A model generated the notes under the pieces. It searched no databases. It saw nothing but the letters and a program-made list of their open reading frames with translations, and was not told the DNA's origin. This document shows, one piece after another, positions 1 to 10,063 of a DNA stretch of 64,000 bases (position 1 is the stretch's first letter; each line of letters starts with the position of its first letter). The translations under genes were made by a program, and so were the position numbers. Source of the DNA: Ptychodera flava (lineage: Eukaryota > Hemichordata > Enteropneusta > Ptychoderidae); NCBI RefSeq assembly GCF_041260155.1, contig NC_091946.1, forward strand, positions 34,749,620 through 34,813,619, read 5' to 3'.

Positions 1-469
1 ACATTAATATCGTTGTTTATTCTGTTTGTGTGGTGAAGTGACCTGATATTACCATTCATCACGCATCTTATTCAATCTACACATGATTTCACTCGGCTGC
101 CTTCATCTTTGTGAAGATTTACTTAATTAAGTGATACCATGACAGGTTTTTTGGTTATGTAACAAAATGATTGGAACTGATACAAATAAACTGGAGTCTG
201 TTTTAATGGTATGGTGCATCTTGCCATATGCCTTCTTGTGGATTGAAATCGCTCATCAGTGTATGGGGTTTCCTCCATGAAATATTTGCTAAAGATGATC
301 CACTACATAAAACATAGCCTCATAACTTTTTCTAAATCATATTTCACTACAAATTGGCACCAAATAAACCTACATTATTTTCAGTGTCTTCGACATTGAT
401 TTACAAGGTATTCAGGGTTGGAATAGGTCATTCAAGCTTGCAGACTAATATACTGGCTCCAAAATGATT
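1..469. other. AT-rich spacer, no gene seen
   Basis: No open reading frame with family resemblance, RNA gene or clear repeat boundary was found. It leads into the tandem repeat that starts near 470. Confidence 0.5.
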
Positions 470-1010
470 TGGCTTAGGTAGTCTCCAGGGATTTTCACAA
501 GAAAATGCAAAGCTATCAGATAAACATCAATTAGACAAAAGCACTTTTTGATCAAAATTGACAAAAATTGCTCCAAAAATACAAAATTTTGCATTTTCTC
601 ACTGTATAAAAATATCTGACTTGAGTCATCCTAAGGACCTGTATACTAAATATCAAAGTGTCTGACAAGGAGTTTTGAAGAAAAAATAGATCTACAATGA
701 CAAAATAATCTCAAAAATACAAAGTTGCTAGCTGTAACATCGCAGCGGTACTTGTGGCATGTATCGAATGCGCTCGGGTTATTGGAGGTCATCGCCACAG
801 TATGAACCCAATGACCCGATCGCGTTCGATATGCCACAAGTACCGCTGCGATATCACAGCTACAAAGTTGCATATCTTGGCACGATTTTACAAAATCTTA
901 TTGCTGTCATCCTAAGGGACATGTATAATCAATATTAATGTGTCTGACCAGAACTTTTGAATGATATTTTTTGTTAAATATGACAATAATTGCCTTAAAA
1001 TTTAAGTTTT
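470..1010. repeat. Degenerate ~140-bp tandem repeat, about 3 units
   Basis: The phrase GTCATCCTAAGG followed by a GTGTCTGAC segment recurs near 625 and 905. Removing the MITE at 729-862 and one copy of its target duplication leaves a period of about 139 bp. A weaker first unit starts near 470. The repeat is AT-rich and non-coding. Confidence 0.6.
729..862. mobile_element. 134-bp palindromic MITE with 9-bp target-site duplication
   Basis: The element runs from TAGCTGTAAC to CACAGCTA and is almost wholly two inverted arms (TAGCTGTRAYATCGCAGCGG at each end, continuing inward with few mismatches). The 9-mer CAAAGTTGC occurs exactly at 720-728 and 863-871, which marks a transposition event. A 9-bp duplication suits Mutator-like elements; 8 bp would suggest hAT. 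It has no coding capacity and is mobilised in trans if at all. It sits inside one unit of the surrounding tandem repeat. Confidence 0.85.
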
Positions 1011-1863
1011 AAAATATTTCATAACAATATGGACAAATGTCAATACGGTTATCCCTGCAGAACAGTATATTTAGATTTCTGTGGCAATACTAGAGTTTAT
1101 TTGCTTCTTCAAGCATAACCATTCTTTTCCTTGACATAAGGTAAACTTCAGCCTCCTCCAACAACACAATTGTGATGTAGTCTACAACAAACCTGAGTGA
1201 GAAAAATAGAAATATAGATATACTATTACATTGTATATTTCTTTCACCCATTAAAACCTGTGTTTTCAACAGACATGCCATAAACCTTCAAAAGACACAG
1301 TTTATGTTTTACTTTGCATATAAAAAATGATATCAGTCTTGCAATGGTTATATATAAGTGGAGCTGACAACAGTTGCCCTAAATGGGCAGTGACACATAT
1401 GATTTGAATAAAATATCACTTTTAACATGGTCGTCATTTCCTTCTTTTGGCAGGTTACATCTGAACATATTTTATAGTACATGATCCTCATACAAATTAA
1501 AATGCCTCTTATTCAAAATATAAGAACTTTTTTGCCAATCAAAAAAGGTTTTGTTCAACAACATTAAAAAAAAATACCGCAATTATACGGTGTCGCTCAA
1601 ATTTGATCAGAATTGGTACATACCAGTATGGGTACCAAAGATCAACAATAAATGTTGTTTCTATCTGTTCAGTGCAGGAAAATTCTACGTTGATGTTATG
1701 ACAATGATTTCTGCACAGTACAACCAGAAAAACAACAAGAAATATTTAAACCAGAAAAACAAGAATGACAAAAGTAATTAAGGTCTGAAACTTTAGGTAC
1801 TGGAGGTCAACTTTAGCAACATGCATAGCAGAAAGGCAGCTAGCCCCCCTTAGTTTGACCACA
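1011..1863. other. AT-rich spacer, no gene seen
   Basis: Only short open frames without family resemblance are present. No splice-bounded exon of the SLC27A family was found here. Confidence 0.45.
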
Positions 1864-1907
1864 GACGGTCTTCCTCCCCTCTACTGACGGTCTTCCTCCC
1901 CTCTACT
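1864..1907. repeat. 22-bp direct repeat, two exact copies
   Basis: GACGGTCTTCCTCCCC followed by TCTACT occurs twice head to tail, a small minisatellite. Confidence 0.8.
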
Positions 1908-2269
1908 GCATATGGTTTGAGCAGGTCTGTTAATATGTAACAGTTCAATGACAATGACAGGAAATGACTCAAGTCAGTGGAGTAAGCCTGTTTCAAGCCT
2001 GTTTCAGAATTTCGCTTTTTCTTACCTCATTTGCACATTTTTGACACTGATGTGTTCATTTGAACAAATTCACATCTCAACCCCTACATCTACCTGTACA
2101 CCAAATACTGAGACGGTAGCTTTGGCAGTATGGGAGCCTTTGTGTGTGACGGACATACATCCGCACATACCCACAAATATACAGACATAGACGCCACTTA
2201 GACTCATCATATAAGCTCTTTTTGGTATTTATATATAAACCAAATATGAGCTAAAAATAATGTGAAAAT

Positions 2270-2545
2270 TTAAGAAAGTTTGACCAAGTCAGTATGAAGT
2301 TAAATTGTTTGGATTTCTTGAAAATGGAAGAATAGTGAAGCCAGGAAATTGGGTGATTTGCGAACATTTGCAAAAATTAACATTTCTTTATCAAGCAACC
2401 TACGGCTTCTTGACAACCTTAAAGATGAACCCAAATAATAATATTCTAATTTAGGGTTAACAATTTCATTAAATTAAATGAATGTCTACAAAAAAGTGAT
2501 TTGGGTGCAAAATACCCTGTGTTGGGTGCAGCGCCCCTTAATTAG
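2270..2545 (-). repeat. Dispersed repeat, inverted copy of 21797-22070
   Basis: The segment ending in GTGTTGGGTGCAGCGCCCC reads, on the opposite strand, like 21797-22070 (AGCTGCACCCAATACAGTGT onward). Both contain the same ordered motifs, including the GGGTGATTTGC block. No coding signal was seen. Confidence 0.6.
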
Positions 2546-2565
2546 CAAGTTTTATACCACTGCAA

Positions 2566-3245
2566 ATTCTCTGTGCAACCAGGTGACACATTTTGACTCA
2601 GCATGATTTAACAGCAGATTCCTGCATAAAATTTTGATTTAAAAACTTGAATCACTTTGTAATAGCATAAAAAGAGCAAAACCAAGGAGAAACTTAGATG
2701 ACAAAGCCTTATAAGGGAAAGAGAGATGTACCACATGACTCCGTGCAACCAGGTGACACATTGTGACTCAGCATGTTCAAACGCAGATCCTGCATAACAT
2801 TTTGATAAGACAAGTTAAATCAGTTAGTGATACCATACAAAGATGAAAACAATGAGAAAAGATGTAGCACAGTAAGAGAGATGCACCGGAGTCTCCATGC
2901 AACCAGGTTACAAATTGTTACTCAGCATGTTCAAAACGTGCATCCAGGTGACACATTGTGACGCAGTATGCTCGAAATGCAGATCCTGCAAAAAAATTTA
3001 ATTAGACAAGTTAAATATGTTAAAGACAGCATAGAAAGATAAAAACCAATGAGAAAACTTAGCAGTCACAGCCTTGTTATTGTAAGAGAGATGAACCGGA
3101 GTCTACGTGCAACCAGGTGACACATTGTGACTCAACATGTTCTAAACGCAGATCCTGAATAAAATTTCGATTAGACAAATGAAATCAGTTAGTGATAGCA
3201 TACAAAGATGAAAACCAATGAGAAAACTTAGAAGTCACAGCCTTA
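2566..3245. repeat. Tandem repeat, ~155-172-bp units, four copies
   Basis: GTGCAACCAGGTGACACA or close variants recur near 2573, 2745, 2899 and 3108, each followed by a GACTCAGCATGTTC block, an AGATCCTGCATAAAATTT block and an AAACCAATGAGAAAAC block. The third interval carries an extra ~40-bp partial unit near 2937. This is satellite-like, non-coding DNA. Confidence 0.85.
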
Positions 3246-3263
3246 GCAGAGTTAGCTGTGGGT

Positions 3264-3353
3264 CCATAGCTGTGGTGTTTTCGGACGGGATTCCTGCCTT
3301 TTACGGGCTGGTTTTGACTTTTTACGATTTTAACCCCGCCACCACAGCTATGG
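3264..3353. repeat. 14-bp perfect inverted repeat around a 62-bp spacer
   Basis: CCATAGCTGTGGTG at 3264-3277 is the exact reverse complement of 3340-3353. It lies at the start of a GC-richer block (about 3250-4400) and may be an arm pair of a small transposon. No transposase is present. Confidence 0.6.
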
Positions 3354-3833
3354 GAAAATGCGTAGAAAAGCGTCCATGTTACGCCCGACAGCACCCTTAT
3401 CGCAGCTTTGTTCGGCGATATTTCGAAAAGTTTCAATCCAAATTACAAATTGCCAACACTCATCGACAACTTGGTTATTAGGGACTCACCACGACCAGAA
3501 ATCTGCTTAAAATTCACTGAAATATCGCCGTTTTTCTAGCTTCAACCGACATGACTACCCGGAGACCGCCATTTTGCTGGCGTAAAACTGTTGTTCGAGG
3601 CCCTCTCTGCAGAACGTCACTACAGTGACGTAGCGGTGACCTCTCAACTTATAAAAACAACTGAGAGATTACAGCCGGCATCCGCGCCGCATAAACAATC
3701 ACAGGTCCCAGGACTGAACTATATTTTCCCCGAGTTAAAGTTTGATTTCAGTTATGTGAGACTGGCAATGTCCAGAGGACAAACGATGGTCATCGATATC
3801 ACACGAGGCAAGTTTTGCTCGTCTTGGAATCAC

Positions 3834-4338
3834 GCTAGTCTGGGGTGCGTTCGATTATCTTCCTCGAGGCGCCCTTGGGCGGCCCGGGGCGACCCAGTTT
3901 CTGTTCGATTATCGTGTGACGTCATTGTCGGGGTACCTCGGGGGAGATTTCACCGCCCCTGCTCGTCGAGTCGGGGAAGTGTGGGGCACTGTATACAAAT
4001 ATGGCGGACGACAAACAGACAACACTAGTGCTCATGGAGAAAAATCGCCCTATGGTTGGTACAGTTAATCAAAGCAATTGACGTGACATTGTGAAGTTGT
4101 TGAAAATAGACAGGGTAAAAAAATAGCTAATCTGTGGCGAAATATTTGATTTCCGCTGTATTGTTGTTGTCGTCTGACATTTTGTTCCCCGGTAACGTTC
4201 GATTTTCCACTTCCCCGGGGAGTCCACGTCACTTAGGGCTCCCCGAGGATCATAATCGAACGCAGCCCAGGTTCTCTGCCCCCTTTTCGTGAGTGTAGCG
4301 CAGCCAGCAGTAGAAAGGGGGCAGGGAACCAGACTAGC
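3834..4338. mobile_element. Nested MITEs: palindromic outer element split by an inner TIR element
   Basis: The outer ends are GCTAGTCTGG (3834-3843) and CCAGACTAGC (4329-4338). The outer element otherwise consists of a CTCTGCCCCCTTT / AAAGGGGGCAGGG hairpin at 4273-4326. Directly after the left outer end lies an inner element of about 430 bp (about 3841-4269). Its ends, TGCGTTCGATTAT near 3845 and ATAATCGAACGCA near 4252, are inverted, followed inward by matched CCTCGNGGNGCCC blocks. The inner element is GC-rich and has no transposase. A clean target duplication was not resolved. Confidence 0.7.
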
Positions 4339-4364
4339 AATCAGCAGGCGGCAGAAGTTGCAAC

Positions 4365-5168
4365 TGAAAAATGACCTGAGGGCAGCGCTGCCCTTAGGGC
4401 AGTTCAGAGCAGAGTAGACAAATGCACAACATCCAATGACGTCACTGAGGAACTGTATGTCTGCCCTGAGGGCAGCTCAGATATATTGCTGCCCTCAGGG
4501 CAGATTGGCAGATAGGATAGGAAATGTATGTCTGCCCTGAGGGCAGCTGCCCTCAGGGCAGATCAGTAGATATACACTATGCAATACTTATTGGTGCTCC
4601 AGATTGGTAGATATACACTATGCAATACTTTAAGGATAGGATATATAAATATGTCTGCCCTGAGGGCAGCTCAGATATATTGCTGCCCTCAGGGCAGATT
4701 GATAGATATGCACTATGCAATACTTTAAGAGGATAGGAAATGTATGTCTAACCTGAGGGCAGACATACATTTCCTATCCTTAAAGTATTGCATAGTGTAT
4801 ATCTACCAATCTGCCCTGAGGGCAGCAATAGGCTATATCTGAGCTACCCTCAGGGCAGACATACATTTCCTATACTATCTGCCAATCTGCCCTGAGGGCA
4901 GCAATATATCTGAGCTGCCCTCACGGCAGACACACATTTCCTATGCCACACATCATTGCATGATTGTATATCTATTAATCTGCAATTTACAGAGCTGCCC
5001 TCAGGGCAGACATACATTTCCTATCTGCCAATCTGCCCTGAGGGCAGCAATATATCTAAGCTGCCCTCAGGACAGATAAGTTCCTCAGTGACGTCATTGA
5101 ATGTTGTGCACATGTTTCCTCTGCTCTGAGCTGCCCTTAGGGCAGAGCTGCCCTCAGGTCATTTTTCA
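4365..5168. repeat. 804-bp near-perfect palindrome built from 15-bp palindromic units
   Basis: The two halves are inverted copies meeting near 4757. Both outer ends read TGAAAAATGACCTGAGGGCA inward. Within the arms the 15-mer CTGCCCTNAGGGCAG, itself a palindrome, occurs about 18 times (about 13 intact). It is separated by spacers such as ATATATTG and CATACATTTCCTAT, and two units abut near 4532-4562. A CRE-like TGACGTCA sits in each arm (about 4438 and 5091). The unit contains CCCTGAGGG, which fits the AP-2 consensus SCCTSRGGS. It could be a foldback-type element; no coding frame is present. Confidence 0.9.
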
Positions 5169-5566
5169 CGCTCGATTCTGAATCAACAACTGGCTGAAAA
5201 CATTCTGCACATGCGCAAATCTCAAAAAAAGAAAGACAACCTTGTAAACAGTGAGAAACCCCGATGGAATTCTGTCATTTCTTTCGTAAGTTACATATTT
5301 TTGAAAATCGCTCTCAGAAATTGGTGATTTTCCGAAGTTTTCTGGGCATTTTTTCTGTCCTTTTTAGAGGACCTGGAGAAGATGAACGAGATTTTTTATG
5401 TGGAAAACGCTAATTTTCCCAGTGACCTGAATACATCACCTAATATTTCCACCCACAACCAAGTCGCGAACGCGACTGTAAATGTATGGGACGGCTTTTT
5501 ATGCACAGCCTATTTTCCGTCTTTTGACAAATAGGATTGGCTTGTTTGACCTAGAAAATAGAGGAG
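5169..5566. other. Spacer with one unassigned short frame
   Basis: A pyrimidine tract ending in TTTTTAG (about 5361-5367) is followed by a 50-codon open frame from ATG 5382 to TAG 5532-5534. It resembles no family I know, so I do not call it a gene. Confidence 0.35.
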
Positions 5567-5770
5567 GTGAGCGGTGATAGACCCTCTGAAGAGAAGCATA
5601 TCTCAATGCTGACACGTCTATGCCGTGTGTGTGGCACACAAGACCTAAAAAAGCCTGCAAATGTCAACTTATATGCCAATGAACTCATGAAGGTGTGCCA
5701 GTGCCACCACAATGTTGATCACGTCCGTCCAGGCCTTTCCGACACCCCCCACCCTTGGCAGTACGTACGA
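5567..5770 (+). pseudogene. RAG1 N-terminus-like zinc-motif fragment (N-RAG-like), degenerate
   Basis: The frame reads LTRLCRVCGTQ (about 5600-5640), then an NLYANELMKV segment, then VDHVRPGLSDTPHPW. The layout (Cys-x2-Cys, a hydrophobic helix, then Asp-Val/His-Pro before a second Cys pair) resembles the zinc-binding N-terminal region shared by RAG1 and N-RAG-type transposon proteins. Where that family carries the second Cys pair, this sequence has Ser and Pro, so metal binding is probably lost. There is no ATG start (the frame opens at GTG), no RAG core and no RAG2-like gene nearby. It could also be an unrelated C2-type zinc domain. The assignment is an inference from pattern only. Confidence 0.35.
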
Positions 5771-6321
5771 ACGCGTACGGCAAATCGGCGGCATACAACC
5801 ACAAAATTACATCTGAAAACTGTTTTACGCTGCACATTTCGATGACCCTCTGCGGGGAAGTAGTTGTCCGACTGCTGCAGTCTTTTTGAGGCTTTCCATT
5901 TGTTCTCTATTCCCTTTATCAATCGGACAACGTGAAATGTTTTGCCGTCGCTAGCCATTATTGTTTACGTATTGATTTTGAAATTCGCTGGATATTGCGG
6001 GGTCAAGTAAGGTCGTAAGCCATGTGCGCATGAGCTCCAAATTTACCCAGCAGCCTCGGCGAAAAATTATACGGCCAAGGGATCTATGGGGAAAGTTGTT
6101 TGTGTAAAAGTCACCAAGATTGAACGATATATGGGTATGGGTTTATGATAAATTGCTACTGTCAGATGGTGAATTTCGGTCCGGACTAGAATTCTATTGT
6201 ATAAAAGTGTATTTTTTCACATAAATACGCTGTGATGACATACAAACGTTAACAAGAGGTTGTTAGTATGGCAGAACAAGAAATGGCGTTACTCATCGCA
6301 TTTCCCTTCATTTTAACTCAG
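5771..6321. other. Spacer and 3' part of copy A intron 4
   Basis: A 79-codon minus-strand frame (5719-5958, from an ATG in a GC-richer stretch) has no family resemblance. From about 6140 onward the sequence aligns with copy B intron 4 (about 28308-28444), sharing GGTCCGGAC and the pyrimidine tract ahead of exon 5. Upstream of 6140 the resemblance stops. Confidence 0.5.
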
Positions 6322-6516
6322 ACACCAAATGATAAGAATCATTCCGTACGAATGGCAATCGGCAATGGTCTCCGCCCGGATATATGGACTAAATTTCAGC
6401 AGCGATTCCGCATTCCAAGGATCACTGAATTTTACGGTGCCACTGATGGAACCTTCTTAGGAAAGAACACGGACAACAAAATCGGTGCTGTGGGAAAATT
6501 TTCCCCTCTAACGAAA
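6322..6516 (+). CDS. SLC27A2-like: Copy A exon 5 (GNGLR / YGATD region)
   Basis: The exon follows a TTTTAACTCAG acceptor and ends at a GTAAGT donor: 195 bp, phase 0 on both sides. It encodes the conserved VRMAIGNGLRPDIW stretch and the FYGATDG motif. This matches GNGLRGDVW and FYAATEG in vertebrate FATP2 and is the A5-type nucleotide-binding motif of ANL enzymes. The usual Glu of the motif is Asp here. It is about 90% identical at DNA level to copy B exon 5 (19 differences counted by eye). Confidence 0.9.
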
Positions 6517-6900
6517 GTAAGTACAGCCAAATTAACGTAGATACATGAGTGCCCGGCGTAGCATACATTGTGGTTATTTTTAATATTTTGAAAAAAGTTC
6601 TTTAATATACTTAATAACACGACTAATTATCGCACAAGTACGATTTACGCTCTGCTCTAAGTTTCAGTGTCTTTACCTAAATTTGTCGGTGTTAAGAACC
6701 ATATCATTTCTTGCAGTGTGGTCCGTTTACGTCGTGTTGGATCTGCTGGAATCAGAATTGATCAGCAGCAATTTTGCTGCAAGTTGCACTTTCTGTGTCA
6801 AGAAACGTTGCACATTCAGTCCCTAGGGATATCATCAACGCAAGTCTCTGTACGTTTCAAATTGCATAATACAATGGTGTTTGTGTTATCTTCTTTGCAG

Positions 6901-6991
6901 CGACTGCTTGGCTTCCACCTGGTCAAATACAATTTTGAAACTGCTGAACCAATCAGAGGAAGAGACGGGAGATGCATAGCTGTCGGGATAG
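6901..6991 (+). CDS. SLC27A2-like: Copy A exon 6
   Basis: This 91-bp exon lies between TTCTTTGCAG and GTATGG. It encodes LVKYNFETAEPIRGRDG and RCIAVGI, matching the vertebrate LIKYDVEKDEPVRDENG block. It ends on the first base of a Gly codon completed by exon 7. Identity to copy B exon 6 is only about 86%. Intron 5 upstream is 384 bp, against 8.9 kb in copy B. Confidence 0.88.
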
Positions 6992-7720
6992 GTATGGACA
7001 CAAATCAACGGCCGAATAAGTTCTCATGAATATACAACTATAATGCTGTGTTAGCTTCAGACAAATTAATAACTTCTTTAATAACAATCATCAGGGAAAG
7101 GTAATTTATGACGAAAATCCAAGATATCAGGACTACGTCTGGAGAACAGACAGAATAAACACTGCTCATGAGACAAAAGCGAAACAGAGTACTAGTGTCG
7201 CCACAGACACTACGCCTGTTTCCTTTGCTGCTAAGGTACACAATTAAAAAATCTCTGCCTCTAATATTTGTATGGTTTCCTGAATATTTATTCTATTTTG
7301 TGGCACAGATGCATTTTTTGGAATGTCAAACTTTTACAAACTTTTTTGGTCTACCACTTTTAGCTGCTCATTTTAAAGCCCTCGGTGAAGTTCTCACCTG
7401 CTTATTTTTGTGAGAATCTAAATTTTCTTAGCCCGTTAGAGTAAACAAAGGGATTGCAGTTGTTTTGAATTTCAAGTTTCGTTAAATAGTGGATAGTCTA
7501 TTTTTCAGTATCGTATTTTGCACTGAGACAACGGATTTTCATTGCTTTTTCCAAAAGGGAATGGTATGTTTCCCTGAGAAAATCGTAGTAAGACAATACG
7601 TTTTGAAATAAATATCGGAGCTTTGTATAAACATTCTGTATTTTCAGTTTAAATGGGCAAATTAAGGGCAAAAGCCCATTAGGCGTAGGCCTATGGGCCC
7701 TGTTTTATAAGTCTGAGAAT

Positions 7721-7753
7721 TTCTTCTTCTTCTTCTTCTTCTTCTTCTTCTTC
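7721..7753. repeat. (TTC)n microsatellite in copy A intron 6
   Basis: Eleven TTC units, followed by ATCCGCCATTTT. An interrupted version is at the homologous place in copy B intron 6 (about 41428-41452). Confidence 0.9.
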
Positions 7754-8515
7754 ATCCGCCATTTTCATTCACCTTTGATCTGAAAAATTGCTGCAGGATA
7801 AAGGCCAATCAAGTTGAAAGCTTGCATGTGCCATGCTAGGTGTATGCACTTTTAAGTTTGCGAAAAAATTGTGAAGGGACAATTAGTAATATGATTTGGT
7901 GGCTTTATTGAAATTTACGAAAATTCTACAATGATGAAATAATATTCAAACATCTTCTTCTCCTGAACAAATCGACCATTTGAGCTTAATTTTTCCAAAA
8001 GGATCAATAATGCAAGAAGTCGTTTGGTTTCGTCCTCCTATTGTCATTCACGAAATACCTGCAGTAACCATAAAATAACATCATGAAACCTCTTTAAGTA
8101 CAATCAAAAGACCATGCCAATCTAAGTTGAAATGTCAGCACTATTTATTTAGTAGCATATTAACCAGTGTAGTGCAACATTTCTCAACATATGGTTTGGA
8201 TGACTTTTGACCTATTTTCACATATCTCAACAACTACAAGAGACAGAGATTTGTTACTTAATTGACCAGTACGGGATGCAATTTTTTGACACGATGACCT
8301 TGTGCAACTTTGGCCTACTTTCATGTATCTTTATCAAATGCAGGGACTACAAGGTAGATGTTAGTACGATATTGACGAATATTATACCACAATTTCTCCA
8401 AGAGTCTTTGGATGACTGGTTGAAATTTCACCAAATTTCATATGTATTAGTAATGAAAATGTTTAAGGTTAAAATTTTTGAAATCGTCGACCGATTTATC
8501 CCTAATGTGCTGCAG

Positions 8516-8705
8516 CTGATGATGATGATGATGATGATGCTTATGATGACGACAATGATTGTAGTTATTGTTGTTATGATGCTGTTGTGGTCATTATTTT
8601 TGTTGTTGTTGTTGTTGTTGCTGTTGTTGTGTTGTGTTGTGTGGTGGTGGTGATGGTTTGTTATGACGTGTTGTTGTAGATATTGTTTTAGTTGTTGCTG
8701 TTATT
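8516..8705. repeat. Trinucleotide-rich tract (GAT, TTG) in intron 6
   Basis: Runs of GATGATGATG and TTGTTGTTG precede copy A exon 7. Copy B has an ATT/TTG tract at the same place (46285-46455). The long hydrophobic frame across this tract is an artefact of the triplets. Confidence 0.85.
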
Positions 8706-8732
8706 GTCATTATTGTAGTATTTCTCTTCCAG

Positions 8733-8925
8733 GTGAGGTAGGGCTGTTACTGAGCCCCGTAGTTGGTAAATATCTAGGTTACAGTAGGAACGAAGAAGCG
8801 ACCCAAAAAAAGCTTGTCAAGAATGCTTTCAAAGATGGTGATGTTTACTGCAATATGGGTGATCTCATGCGCCTGGATAAGAATTACTACCTTTACTTTG
8901 TTGATAGAATTGGTGACACTTTCAG
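8733..8925 (+). CDS. SLC27A2-like: Copy A exon 7 (YCNMGDL, DRIGDTFR)
   Basis: This 193-bp exon starts after TTTCTCTTCCAG and ends TTTCAG before GTAAAA. It encodes GEVGLLLSPVVGKYLGY, then GDVYCNMGDL (A7-like motif) and VDRIGDTFR, the start of the FATP-signature DRxGDTFRWKGEN block that exon 8 completes. All conserved residues of the block are intact here, unlike copy B. Confidence 0.92.
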
Positions 8926-9352
8926 GTAAAATTGCAAATTTGCTAAGTCTCACAAGCCATAAAACACAGTTAAAATTTAGGCTCCACTATTTTCAGAGCA
9001 TCATTACACCTCACACACCTATTTTATTTCATTTTTCCATGGCGTCTTTCCTTACATGCGCTTCAGGTATGTCGAAACAGTGAACGTTTCGTCTAAAGAC
9101 ACATAAACTAGAGAGATTTTTGGCATCCCAAGCATTTTATCAGGGCCGTTATTTAGTTTATACTTACTTTCGTTGAAGATGAAAATTTTCCTACAGGACA
9201 AATCTCGTTGTCCGTCTTCATTCTGTAGAAAGTCCCAGTATATTTTTCAAAAGTTGAGAATGATGTATTGAAAGCATATCAGAGTAATATTTAATAGTTG
9301 ATATTTTGCTAAAAAATTCAAGAATTGAATTACAGTTCTCGTTTGCATGAAG

Positions 9353-9450
9353 GTGGAAAGGAGAAAATGTTGCGACAACGGAAGTAGCAGAAATTATTGG
9401 AAAGAATCCGAACATTAAAGAGGTGAATGTCTACGGAGTGAAAATACTTG
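9353..9450 (+). CDS. SLC27A2-like: Copy A exon 8 ([11 protein letters not shown])
   Basis: A 98-bp exon between GCATGAAG and GTAAGT. It encodes [15 protein letters not shown] then [14 protein letters not shown], the rest of the FATP/VLACS signature and the hinge into the C-terminal subdomain. It is identical base for base to copy B exon 8 by eye. Confidence 0.92.
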
Positions 9451-10063
9451 GTAAGTATCTTTAGAGTGCTTTATTATTAGACAGAGTTGCAAATATATTT
9501 AATGTGTCAGTATCCCCTTATTATACTTCAAAAATAAAGAACTTATTACTATGATAATGTCCTTTCATGAGTAGAGTTACCGTGGACTGAAAGGAGGATC
9601 CATAGTAACATTTTATACATATTTAATACAGTTTGCTCATTGTTGATTTAGTGGACTAGACTTTCGAGATTGTGCAAATCTCACAAGGTGAGACTTTTTT
9701 ATGTTTTTGAGAGATGCATACTTCGTACACGATGACATTAAACATACAAGGTCAGACAGCCAAACATATGTCAGCTTATTCTAATACATTCAGGTTTGGT
9801 GAACAAAGGACAATTCGTACAATATTATTAATATCACATTGTACAAGGCTATTGGCGTTTATTAATCAGATTTGATATGACCTATTGGACGTTTTGGTTA
9901 TTTACATTGATAAAACAGTGTATTTTTTCCTTTTTAAGCCTGGAAATTCAAGGTATCAACGCATCTTCGTATCACTTTCTTTTATACAACTTGTTTTGAT
10001 ATTCGTTCAGAGAAAACTATAAACTTTAAAATCTTAATGCATAATCATATTCATGTTTTAAAG

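Noticed and set aside
3591..4028. 145-codon frame in a GC-rich block
   Set aside because: It overlaps the nested MITEs and has no recognisable domain; GC-rich DNA has few stops by chance.
4365..5168. CRISPR-like array of repeats and spacers
   Set aside because: Spacers are irregular and themselves repeated, units alternate within a palindrome, and the context is a eukaryotic genome with no cas genes.
8207..8653. 148-codon frame with poly-Met and poly-Leu
   Set aside because: It runs through intron 6 into GAT/TTG triplet repeats; there is no splice support and the composition is that of a microsatellite.
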